DNA of 6,939 bases from Mycobacteriaceae bacterium (GTDB taxonomy: Bacteria; Actinomycetota; Actinomycetes; Mycobacteriales; Mycobacteriaceae), in the NCBI GenBank assembly GCA_019242135.1, contig JAFAWC010000164.1:1-6939 (forward strand), given 5' to 3'. The notes under the pieces were generated by a model. The model ran no database searches and was not told the DNA's origin. It saw only the letters and a program-made list of their open reading frames with translations. A program made the position numbers and the translations under genes. Positions 1 through 5,430 of this stretch are shown here, piece after piece. Positions within the stretch are counted from its first letter, which is position 1. Each line of letters begins with the position of its first letter.

Positions 1-114
1 GGCCGAGATGCCGAGCCGTTCGCCGATGTCGCCGGCGGTGATCGGCCCGGCCTCCAGCAACAGCTGGACTATTGCGCCACGCGTGTGGCGGTCAACCTCC
101 GGCCGTATTTTCAC
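1..114 (-). CDS. sufR: SufR-type Fe-S-responsive transcriptional regulator (N-terminal part, runs off left edge)
   Basis: Only the first 38 codons are in the window; the gene continues past base 1. The reading begins VKIRPEVDRHTRGAIVQLLL and continues with EAGPITAGDIGERLGISA, the opening helices of a winged helix-turn-helix of the ArsR/SufR type (helix, turn, 'ITAGDIGERLGIS' positioning helix). SufR is a repressor that uses an Fe-S cluster, bound by C-terminal cysteines not visible here, to control the suf Fe-S assembly operon, which should follow to the left on the same strand. The identification rests on this HTH start plus divergence from mptB, as in Rv1460/Rv1459c. I chose GTG at 114 because a -10-like CACAAT lies 6 nt upstream and a dyad overlaps it. 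The frame stays open to a GTG at 186, which would add 24 residues (VADVTEPDRAPFLDHRDEFR...); an annotation starting at 186 is quite possible, and it would place the dyads inside the gene. Confidence 0.8.
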   Translation of the reverse strand, partial: MKIRPEVDRHTRGAIVQLLLEAGPITAGDIGERLGISA

Positions 115-140
115 AACACCATTGTGACGGAATTCGTCAC
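111..140. promoter_or_regulatory. Two overlapping inverted repeats, candidate SufR operator
   Basis: The first dyad is TCACAA-CACCA-TTGTGA at 111-127: perfect 6-bp arms and a 5-bp spacer. The second is GTGACG-GAATT-CGTCAC at 124-140: again perfect 6-bp arms and a 5-bp spacer. They share GTGA (124-127). Read on the sufR strand, the first contains ACAAT-N5-TGTGA, which differs at two positions from the ACACT-N5-TGTGA motif I recall for M. tuberculosis SufR. It covers the proposed sufR -10 and start codon, so binding should block sufR/suf transcription (autorepression). Assignment to SufR is inference; the repeats themselves are direct observation. Confidence 0.65.
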
Positions 141-149
141 GGTGGTCCA
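115..149 (-). promoter_or_regulatory. Candidate sufR promoter, leaderless
   Basis: On the minus strand: TGGACC (149-144, four of six matches to TTGACA), a 17-nt spacer, CACAAT (126-121, keeping the A2 and T6 of TANNNT), then 6 nt (GGTGTT) to GTG at 114. This spacing would put the transcription start on the start codon. The -10 and most of the spacer lie under the two dyads at 111-140, as expected for a repressed promoter. The hexamers are imperfect, so this is a supported guess. Confidence 0.4.
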
Positions 150-200
150 GGAAGGGCGCCCTATCCGGCTCGGTGACATCGGCCACTATTCAGCGGCCGT

Positions 201-212
201 TACGCTGCTCAG
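201..212 (+). promoter_or_regulatory. Candidate mptB -10 element, leaderless start
   Basis: TACGCT (201-206) fits the mycobacterial -10 consensus TANNNT and is followed by exactly 6 nt (GCTCAG) before ATG at 213, so the first transcribed base could be the A of the start codon. No Shine-Dalgarno sequence precedes this ATG, which agrees with a leaderless mRNA. No convincing -35 is seen at the usual distance; GTGACA at 173-178 is too far upstream (22-nt spacer). Confidence 0.45.
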
Positions 213-2018
213 ATGGCAGTCCGCCGCCTTGGCGCCGTGAGCTCGTCGATTGCCCGCTGGCACGCCGATGAGCTTGCGGTCGGTTCGCCGCTGAACGACG
301 CCGAGGCCGTGGCATTGCGGCATACCCGCCTGTTCGGCGCCACCGGCACGGTCCTGATGGCCATTGGCTCGCTCGGCGCCGGGGCGCGGCCGGTTGTGCA
401 GGACCCCACGTTCGGGGTCCGGCTGCTCAACCTGCCGTCGCGAATTCAGACCGTGTCGTTGACGATGACGACCACCGGGGCGGTGATGATGGCGCTGGCG
501 TGGCTGATGCTCGGCCGCTACGCCCTCGGCGACCGGCGGATGTCGCGCGGTCAGCTGGACCGGACCCTGCTGTTGTGGATCCTGCCGCTGCTGATCGCAC
601 CGCCGATGTACAGCAAGGATGTCTACTCCTATCTGGCGCAGAGCCAGATCTCGCGGCTCGGTCTCGACCCGTATCGAATCGGCCCAGGTCCCGCGTTGGG
701 CCTCGATCACGTCTTCACGCTGTCGGTGCCGAGTCTCTGGCGTGACACGCCCGCGCCGTACGGGCCGCTGTTCCTGTGGATCGGCCGGGGCATCTCCGAA
801 ATAACCGGCGAGAACATCGTGGCGGCCGTGCTCTGTCACCGCCTGGTGGTGCTGATCGGTGTCGGTCTGATCGTGTGGGCCACGCCCCGTCTGGCCCGCC
901 GCTGCGGGGTCGCCGAGGTTAGCGCTCTGTGGCTGGGCGCTGCCAATCCCCTGCTGATCATGCATCTGGTCGCTGGTATCCACAACGAGGCGCCCATGCT
1001 CGGGCTGATGCTGACCGGCACCGAGTTCGCGCTTCGCGGCGTCGACGCGACCCGCGGGCTGGCGCCGCGCCTGCTGGTCTGGCCGCGTCATCGCGTCGAT
1101 TGGGCGTCGTCGTCGCCGTTGGCCCTGTTGGTGCTCGGTGCCGTCCTCATCACGATGTCGTCGCAGGTCAAGCTGCCGTCGCTGCTGGCGCTCGGATTCG
1201 TCGCGATGGCGCTGGCCCGGCGGTGGGGCGCCGGCCTGAGGGCCGTCGTCGCGGCCGGCGGATTCCTGGGATTGTTGTCGCTGGTCGTGATGGCCGTGAT
1301 CGGTTGGGCGAGCGGGCTGGGCTTCGGCTGGATCTACACGCTCGGCACCGCGAACGTTGTCCGCAGCTGGATGTCACCGCCCACACTGCTGGCTCTGGGG
1401 ACCGGCCAGGTCGGGATTCTGCTGGGGCTGGGTGATCACACCACCGCGGTGTTGTCCCTGACTCGCGCCATCGGCGTGCTGATCATCGCGGTCGTGGTGT
1501 CATGGCTGCTGATTGCGGTGCTCCGCGGCCGTCTGCACCCGGTCGGCGGACTCGGCGTCGCGCTCGGCGCGACGGTTTTGCTTTTCCCTGTGGTGCAGCC
1601 CTGGTATCTGCTGTGGGCGATCATCCCCCTGGCGGCATGGGCCACCCGTCCCCGCTTCCGCATCACCACGATCGTGGTCACGCTGGTCGTCGGCATCTTC
1701 GGACCGACCGCCAACGGCGACCGGTTCGCCCTCTTCCAGATCCTGGACGCGACGGTAGCCAGCGCTGTCACCGTCCTGATCCTGATCGCGGTGACCTCGT
1801 CGATGCTGCCCTGGCGCAGTGTCCCGCATCCGGTCACGAGCAGCGAGGACGCCACAGAGCTGGAGCCCGTGGGTCTCACAGTGCCGGCCGACGGATCTCC
1901 GGCGGGGCCCACGCCGGCCGACGGATCTCCGGCGGGGCCCACGCCGGCTGACGGGTCTGCGGCGGAGCCCACACCGGCGCCGACGGTACTGCCCGGCGCA
2001 TACGCTGAATCTCCGTGA
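213..2018 (+). CDS. mptB: Alpha-(1->6)-mannopyranosyltransferase MptB, GT-C membrane glycosyltransferase
   Basis: A 601-residue polytopic membrane protein, close to the length I recall for Rv1459c (591). Members use polyprenyl-phosphomannose outside the membrane to extend the alpha-1,6-mannan core of lipomannan/lipoarabinomannan; the role is shown for Corynebacterium MptB, while in mycobacteria redundancy has been reported as I recall. Visible marks: a soluble N-terminus to about residue 40, a dozen or more hydrophobic segments up to about 530, the first-loop motif SKDVYSYLAQ (134-143) whose Asp136 is the likely GT-C acidic residue, APYGPLFLW (181-189), NPLLIMHLVAGIHNEAP (245-261) and PWYLLW (463-468). 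The tail from about 533 is hydrophilic and carries a 10-residue repeat. ATG at 213 is the only upstream-most start, since a TGA closes the frame at 174; GTG at 237 is an alternative. It is the first gene of the run and ends in a GTGA overlap with the ABC ATPase gene. Confidence 0.88.
   Translation: MAVRRLGAVSSSIARWHADELAVGSPLNDAEAVALRHTRLFGATGTVLMAIGSLGAGARPVVQDPTFGVRLLNLPSRIQTVSLTMTTTGAVMMALAWLMLGRYALGDRRMSRGQLDRTLLLWILPLLIAPPMYSKDVYSYLAQSQISRLGLDPYRIGPGPALGLDHVFTLSVPSLWRDTPAPYGPLFLWIGRGISEITGENIVAAVLCHRLVVLIGVGLIVWATPRLARRCGVAEVSALWLGAANPLLIMHLVAGIHNEAPMLGLMLTGTEFALRGVDATRGLAPRLLVWPRHRVDWASSSPLALLVLGAVLITMSSQVKLPSLLALGFVAMALARRWGAGLRAVVAAGGFLGLLSLVVMAVIGWASGLGFGWIYTLGTANVVRSWMSPPTLLALGTGQVGILLGLGDHTTAVLSLTRAIGVLIIAVVVSWLLIAVLRGRLHPVGGLGVALGATVLLFPVVQPWYLLWAIIPLAAWATRPRFRITTIVVTLVVGIFGPTANGDRFALFQILDATVASAVTVLILIAVTSSMLPWRSVPHPVTSSEDATELEPVGLTVPADGSPAGPTPADGSPAGPTPADGSAAEPTPAPTVLPGAYAESP
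1887..1976 (+). repeat. Three tandem 30-bp coding repeats in the mptB 3' end
   Basis: Units lie at 1887-1916, 1917-1946 and 1947-1976. The first two are identical; the third differs at several bases. They encode ADGSPAGPTP, ADGSPAGPTP and ADGSAAEPTP (residues 559-588), a Pro/Ala/Gly-rich hydrophilic tail after the last membrane segment. The unit is a multiple of three, so copy-number change would keep the frame. The identity of the first two copies suggests a recent duplication. Confidence 0.92.
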
Positions 2019-2944
2019 ACTCGATGCCGTCGATTCCCGTGCGGCTGCGCGGGGTGTGCAAACGGTATGGGTCCATCACCGCGGTTTCCGGCCTCGATCT
2101 CGATGTCGAACCCGCCCAGGTGTTCGCCCTGCTGGGCCCCAACGGCGCGGGCAAAACCACCACGGTGGAGATGTGCGAAGGTTTCCTGCGACCCGACGTG
2201 GGCACGATCGAGGTGCTGGGCATGAACCCGGTGACAGATAACGCCCGCGTGCGCGAACGTATCGGCGTGATGCTGCAGGGCGGCGGCGGTTACCCGGCCG
2301 CGCGGGCCGGGGAAATGCTTCGTCTCGTCGCGGCGTACGCGGCGAATCCACTCGACCCGACGTGGTTGATGGACACGCTGGGACTGACCGAGGTCGCCGG
2401 CACGACATACCGTCGCCTGTCCGGAGGCCAGCAGCAGCGGCTGGCGTTGGCGTGCGCGCTCGTCGGCCGTCCGGAGTTGGTGTTCCTCGACGAGCCGACC
2501 GCCGGAATGGATGCCCACGCGCGGCTGGTGGTGTGGGAGCTGATCGACGCGCTCCGCCGCGACGGCGTGGCGGTCGTGTTGACCACCCATCAGCTGTCCG
2601 AGGCCGAGGAACTCGCCGATGCTCTGGTGATCATCGACCGCGGTGTCGCGGTGGCCGCTGGTACCCCGGCCGAGATCATGCGCAGCGGCGCGGAGAACCA
2701 GCTGCGGTTCACCGCTCCCCGGATGCTCGACCTGTCACTGCTGTCGGCGGCGCTGCCCGAGGACTACAAGGTCCGCGAGGTGTCGCCGGGCCAGTATCTG
2801 GTCGAGGGGGCGATCAATCCGCAGGTCCTCGCGACCGTGACGGCATGGTGCGCGCGTCTCGATGTGCTGGCCACCGACATGCGCGTGGAGCAGCGCAGCC
2901 TCGAGGACGTGTTCCTCGACCTGACGGGCAGGAACGTGAGGTGA
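2015..2944 (+). CDS. ABC transporter ATP-binding protein (CcmA/DrrA-type)
   Basis: A 309-residue ABC ATPase with all core motifs: Walker A GPNGAGKTT (41-49), Q-loop Gln88, signature LSGGQQQR (135-142), Walker B LVFLDEP (155-161), D-loop AGMD (163-166) and switch His192. After about residue 210 comes a C-terminal extension ending RSLEDVFLDLTGR, typical of the DrrA/CcmA-like exporter ATPases that pair with ABC-2 permeases. It should energise export by the permease encoded 10 bp downstream; the substrate is unknown. The orthologue Rv1458c is annotated as an antibiotic-transport protein only by similarity. The GTG start at 2015 sits in a GTGA overlap with the mptB stop, which points to translational coupling; ATG at 2024 is an alternative. 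No good Shine-Dalgarno sequence is present. Confidence 0.93.
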   Translation: MNSMPSIPVRLRGVCKRYGSITAVSGLDLDVEPAQVFALLGPNGAGKTTTVEMCEGFLRPDVGTIEVLGMNPVTDNARVRERIGVMLQGGGGYPAARAGEMLRLVAAYAANPLDPTWLMDTLGLTEVAGTTYRRLSGGQQQRLALACALVGRPELVFLDEPTAGMDAHARLVVWELIDALRRDGVAVVLTTHQLSEAEELADALVIIDRGVAVAAGTPAEIMRSGAENQLRFTAPRMLDLSLLSAALPEDYKVREVSPGQYLVEGAINPQVLATVTAWCARLDVLATDMRVEQRSLEDVFLDLTGRNVR

Positions 2945-2954
2945 CATCGCAATC

Positions 2955-3731
2955 GTGACCGCAACCCGTTTTCCGTCGGGCACGTTCGCACCCGATCCGC
3001 GCCCCAACACCGTGTCGCGGATGCTCGGCGCCCAGTACAGCGTCGAACTCAAGCTGCTGGTACGCAACGGCGAACAGTTGCTGCTCACGCTGTTCATCCC
3101 GGTCACGCTGCTTGTCGGGCTCACGCTGCTGCCACTCGGCTCCTTCGGCGACAACCGGGCCGCAACGTTTGTGCCCGCGATCATGGCCTTGGCGGTGATA
3201 TCGACCGCGTTCACCGGACAGGCGATCGCGGTGGCGTTCGACCGGCGTTACGGTGCGCTCAAACGCCTTGGCGCGACGCCCCTTCCAGTCTGGGGCATCA
3301 TCGCCGGCAAATCGCTGGCAGTCGTCACCGTCGTGTTCTTTCAGTCGATCATCCTGGGCGCCATCGGATTGGGCCTCGGTTGGCGTCCGCACGTTGCCGG
3401 GCTGCTTCTCGGAGCGGTGGTGATCGCGCTCGGCACCGCGGCCTTCGCAGCGCTCGGCCTGTTGCTCGGCGGAACGCTCAAGGCCGAGGTCGTGTTGGCG
3501 GTTGCCAACCTGATGTGGTTCGTCTTCGCCGGTCTGGGCGCTCTCACGTTGGGCGGCGGGTTGGTGCCGCGCGACGTCGAGTGGGTGGCCAGGCTGACGC
3601 CGTCGGGCGCGCTGACTGAGGCGCTGACGCGGGCGCTCATGTTGCGAGTGGATTGGCTCGGTGTCGTCGTGCTCGGGGTCTGGGGCGTGCTCGCCGCGCT
3701 GACCGCCCGACGGCTGTTCCGGTTCACCTGA
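2955..3731 (+). CDS. ABC-2 type transporter permease
   Basis: A 258-residue membrane protein with about six hydrophobic segments (roughly 43-61, 72-94, 112-136, 143-170, 176-200, 232-252), normal for a single-domain ABC-2 permease. Between segments 2 and 3 is the family's loop, with YGALKRLGATPLP at 99-111 followed by GK at 118-119. It would form the membrane pore, probably as a dimer, with the ATPase just upstream (Rv1458c-Rv1457c pair). GTG at 2955 is the only usable start: an in-frame TGA lies at 2937-2939 with no start codon between. GAGGTG (2938-2943), inside the end of the ATPase gene, gives a Shine-Dalgarno sequence with an 11-nt spacer. The substrate cannot be read from the sequence; drug, lipid or haem-related cargo are all possible. 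Confidence 0.9.
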   Translation: MTATRFPSGTFAPDPRPNTVSRMLGAQYSVELKLLVRNGEQLLLTLFIPVTLLVGLTLLPLGSFGDNRAATFVPAIMALAVISTAFTGQAIAVAFDRRYGALKRLGATPLPVWGIIAGKSLAVVTVVFFQSIILGAIGLGLGWRPHVAGLLLGAVVIALGTAAFAALGLLLGGTLKAEVVLAVANLMWFVFAGLGALTLGGGLVPRDVEWVARLTPSGALTEALTRALMLRVDWLGVVVLGVWGVLAALTARRLFRFT

Positions 3732-3738
3732 CCTCCAC

Positions 3739-4416
3739 ATGACCGTCGTGGTCGGTATCGACGCTTGTCCCGGCGGCTGGGTCGGCATCGAGCTGTGCGG
3801 CGGAGCCTTCGTTTCCGCCCATTGGGGAACGGCGCTGGAAACCGTCGCCGGCCGTGTTCCCGAGGCCGCGATCATCGCCGTCGACATCCCGCTCGGGCTG
3901 CTCGACGACCGTTGGCGCGAGGCCGACCGAGCAGCCAAGGCCTATCTCGGCGCGCGCCGTTCGAGCGTGTTCATGACGCCGCCCCGCGCCGCGCTGACCG
4001 AGGACACCCACGCAGTGGCGACTGCTCGGTGCCGCGACCTGACCGGCAATGGCTTCAGCATTCAGGCCTGGGGCTTGAAAGCCAAACTGCTTGAGGCGAA
4101 TTCGCTCTACGATTCTGGTCGCTACCCACTGCGGGAAGTGCACCCCGAGGTCTCGTTCACCGCGATGGGATTGACGGCCCCTCACGGCAGCAAGAAGTCG
4201 TGGCGCGGTCAGCGCGAACGCCTCCGGATGCTTCACAACAACGGCATCGACTTGCCTGACGAGTTGGGCATCGCCGACAAGGTGCCCCCCGACGACGTTC
4301 TCGACGCCGGGGCGGCTGCCTGGAGCGCCGATCGCATCGCTCGGGGGCAAGCCACCCTGCTGCCCGCCCGCCCGCAGCTGGACGAGCGGCGCCGACCCGT
4401 CGCCATCTGGTACTGA
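3739..4416 (+). CDS. DUF429 family protein, predicted RNase H-fold nuclease
   Basis: A 225-residue soluble protein with the DUF429 pattern: VGIDACPGGWVG (5-16), AVDIPLGL (47-54), the Arg/Lys-rich stretch with ARRSSVFMTPPR (72-83), EVHPEVSF (133-140) and DDVLDAGAAAWSA (185-197). Asp8, Asp49, Glu137 and Asp186/Asp189 fall where an RNase H-like fold places acidic metal ligands; that reading and the nuclease role are family predictions, with no firm biochemical function known to me. The ATG lies 7 bp after the permease stop, with no Shine-Dalgarno sequence, so it is probably co-transcribed with mptB and the ABC genes. As I recall, M. tuberculosis has no gene here, so it may be a lineage-specific insertion or a loss elsewhere. 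Its last six codons and stop (PVAIWY, TGA) lie in the first unit of a 21-bp tandem repeat. Confidence 0.85.
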   Translation: MTVVVGIDACPGGWVGIELCGGAFVSAHWGTALETVAGRVPEAAIIAVDIPLGLLDDRWREADRAAKAYLGARRSSVFMTPPRAALTEDTHAVATARCRDLTGNGFSIQAWGLKAKLLEANSLYDSGRYPLREVHPEVSFTAMGLTAPHGSKKSWRGQRERLRMLHNNGIDLPDELGIADKVPPDDVLDAGAAAWSADRIARGQATLLPARPQLDERRRPVAIWY

Positions 4417-4456
4417 CCCGTCGCAATCTGGTACTGACCCGTCGCCATCTGGTACT
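4394..4456 (+). repeat. Three tandem 21-bp repeats spanning the DUF429 stop codon
   Basis: Units lie at 4394-4414, 4415-4435 and 4436-4456, each running from GACCCGTCG to CTGGTACT. The copies differ only at position 4425 (A in the middle unit, C in the others). Because 21 is a multiple of three, every copy re-encodes PVAIWY and each junction makes an in-frame TGA (4414-4416, 4435-4437, 4456-4458). The first unit is coding sequence, so the array probably arose by duplicating the gene's 3' end into the gap before ctaA. Confidence 0.95.
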
Positions 4457-4470
4457 GAGTGAAAGCACAT

Positions 4471-4489
4471 CTACTACGGGTCGTAGTGG
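4471..4489. promoter_or_regulatory. Inverted repeat at the ctaA promoter, candidate operator or RNA hairpin
   Basis: ACTACG-GGT-CGTAGT at 4473-4487 is a perfect 6-bp dyad with a 3-bp centre. As RNA it extends by a U-G and a C-G pair (4472/4488, 4471/4489) to an 8-bp stem. Its centre lies about 30 bp before the ctaA start codon, over the expected -35/spacer region. TACTACG...CGTAGTG resembles BlaI/MecI-type operators (TACTACA...TGTAGTA), so a BlaI/CopY-family repressor is one candidate; this is inference. In a longer transcript the stem would also take up the first two G of GGAGGTGA. Confidence 0.55.
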
Positions 4490-4495
4490 AGGTGA
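4488..4495 (+). promoter_or_regulatory. Strong Shine-Dalgarno-like GGAGGTGA before ctaA
   Basis: GGAGGTGA pairs fully with the 3' end of 16S rRNA, but the gap to GTG at 4510 is 14 nt, longer than usual. A second, weaker AGGA (4499-4502) has a 7-nt gap. These could serve read-through transcripts from the upstream genes, whereas a transcript starting at 4510 would not contain them. Confidence 0.4.
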
Positions 4496-4497
4496 TT

Positions 4498-4509
4498 TAG
4501 GATCGGTTC
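4498..4509 (+). promoter_or_regulatory. Candidate ctaA -10 element, leaderless start
   Basis: TAGGAT (4498-4503) matches TANNNT and is followed by exactly 6 nt (CGGTTC) before GTG at 4510, so transcription could begin on the start codon. The -35 zone (about 4474-4480) falls inside the dyad at 4471-4489, consistent with regulation there. This would let ctaA be expressed apart from the mptB-to-DUF429 run. Confidence 0.5.
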
Positions 4510-5430
4510 GTGGATCTGTTCGCCCGGCCCAGCGTGCGCGCGCAGCGCGTCATCGCCGCACTGGTGATCCTCACGCAGGGCGGCATCGCGGTGACCGGGG
4601 CGATCGTCCGGGTTACCGCGTCCGGGCTGGGCTGTCCGACGTGGCCGCAGTGCTTCCCGGGGAGTTTCACGCCCGTGACGGTGTCTGAGGTGCCGCGAAT
4701 CCATCAGGCCGTGGAGTTCGGCAACCGGATGATCACGTTGGGCGTCGTGGTGACGGCGATCCTCGTCGTGTACGCCGTCACCAGAGCGCGCCGGCGCGCC
4801 GAAGTGCGGGTGTTTGCGTGGCTGATGCCCGCGTCGACCGTCGTGCAGGCGGTCATCGGCGGCGTGACCGTGCTGACCGGGCTGCTGTGGTGGACGGTTG
4901 CCCTTCATCTGCTCGCGTCGATGACGATGGTGTGGCTCGCGGTGCTGCTCTACGTCAAGATCGGTGAACCCGACGATGGCGCGCCGCGGCTGTTGGTGCC
5001 GAACCCTTTGCGCTGGTTGGTTTTTCTGATCGCAGCCAACCTGGCGGCCGTGCTCGTCACCGGCACACTGGTGACGGCCGCCGGCCCCCACGCAGGCGAT
5101 ACCAGCCCGGCACACACCGTGCCGAGGCTGCATGTCGAGATCACCACGCTGGTGCACGCGCACTCGTCGTTGCTGATCGGCTACCTGGCGTTGCTGATCG
5201 GCCTAAGCTTTGGACTGCTCGCCGTGTCCGCGCCCCGCCCTGTGCTGCTGCGGCACGGTGTGCTCATCGCACTGGTCTGCGTGCAGGTCCTGGTGGGGAC
5301 GGTGCAGTACTTCACCGGCGTGCCCGCTGCGCTGGTCGCCGCCCACGTGGCGGGCGCTGCGGCGGTGACGGCCGCTACCGCCGCGCTATGGGCGTCGATG
5401 CGAGAGCGGACCGAGACCGAGTCGCTCTAG
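4510..5430 (+). CDS. ctaA: Heme A synthase, COX15/CtaA family
   Basis: A 306-residue, eight-segment membrane protein that oxidises the C8 methyl of heme O to a formyl group, making heme A for the aa3 cytochrome c oxidase. It shows the family's two-half build. Cys42 and Cys48 in GLGCPTWPQC match the extracellular cysteine pair. IHQAVEFGNR (64-73), His133 (LHLL), GPHAG (192-196), LVHAHSSLL with His216/His218, and His279 (AAHVAG) match the haem-ligand positions. One point differs from Bacillus CtaA as I recall it: the E-x-x-H of the first half reads E69-F-G-N72, with His65 four residues before the Glu, a form I associate with actinobacterial CtaA. The orthologue Rv1456c was long labelled an ABC transporter component, which these residues contradict. 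GTG at 4510 fits both TAGGAT-N6 and AGGA. The 3' end overlaps the convergent ATP-grasp gene by 45 bp. Confidence 0.9.
   Translation: MDLFARPSVRAQRVIAALVILTQGGIAVTGAIVRVTASGLGCPTWPQCFPGSFTPVTVSEVPRIHQAVEFGNRMITLGVVVTAILVVYAVTRARRRAEVRVFAWLMPASTVVQAVIGGVTVLTGLLWWTVALHLLASMTMVWLAVLLYVKIGEPDDGAPRLLVPNPLRWLVFLIAANLAAVLVTGTLVTAAGPHAGDTSPAHTVPRLHVEITTLVHAHSSLLIGYLALLIGLSFGLLAVSAPRPVLLRHGVLIALVCVQVLVGTVQYFTGVPAALVAAHVAGAAAVTAATAALWASMRERTETESL

Noticed and set aside
180..199. Inverted repeat CGGCC-N10-GGCCG upstream of mptB
   Set aside because: The arms are only 5 bp of pure G/C with a 10-nt loop, expected by chance in this composition.
186..1091. Long minus-strand open frame opposite mptB
   Set aside because: Its product is rich in Arg/Gln/His/Asp with low-complexity composition and no recognisable domain, and it lies opposite a well-supported membrane protein; it is a GC-bias shadow.
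1436..2590. 384-codon minus-strand open frame across the mptB/ABC junction
   Set aside because: It spans two real genes on the other strand and has no domain; part of it is just the antisense of the 30-bp repeat.
2814..3938. 374-codon minus-strand open frame opposite the ABC genes
   Set aside because: The composition is Gln/Arg/His-rich and unstructured, and it crosses three intact plus-strand genes; a shadow.
4233..4448. Minus-strand peptide with QYQMATG-like repeats
   Set aside because: It is the antisense translation of the 21-bp tandem repeat plus the DUF429 3' end, with no ribosome site or independent support.
4394..4456. Possible small CRISPR array
   Set aside because: The units are directly adjacent with no unique spacers, and the first is coding sequence.
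4459..4500. Thirteen-codon leader peptide (GTG AAA GCA ... ATT TAG) before ctaA
   Set aside because: No ribosome site or regulatory codon run; the frame is simply the continuation of the DUF429 frame after the third TGA.
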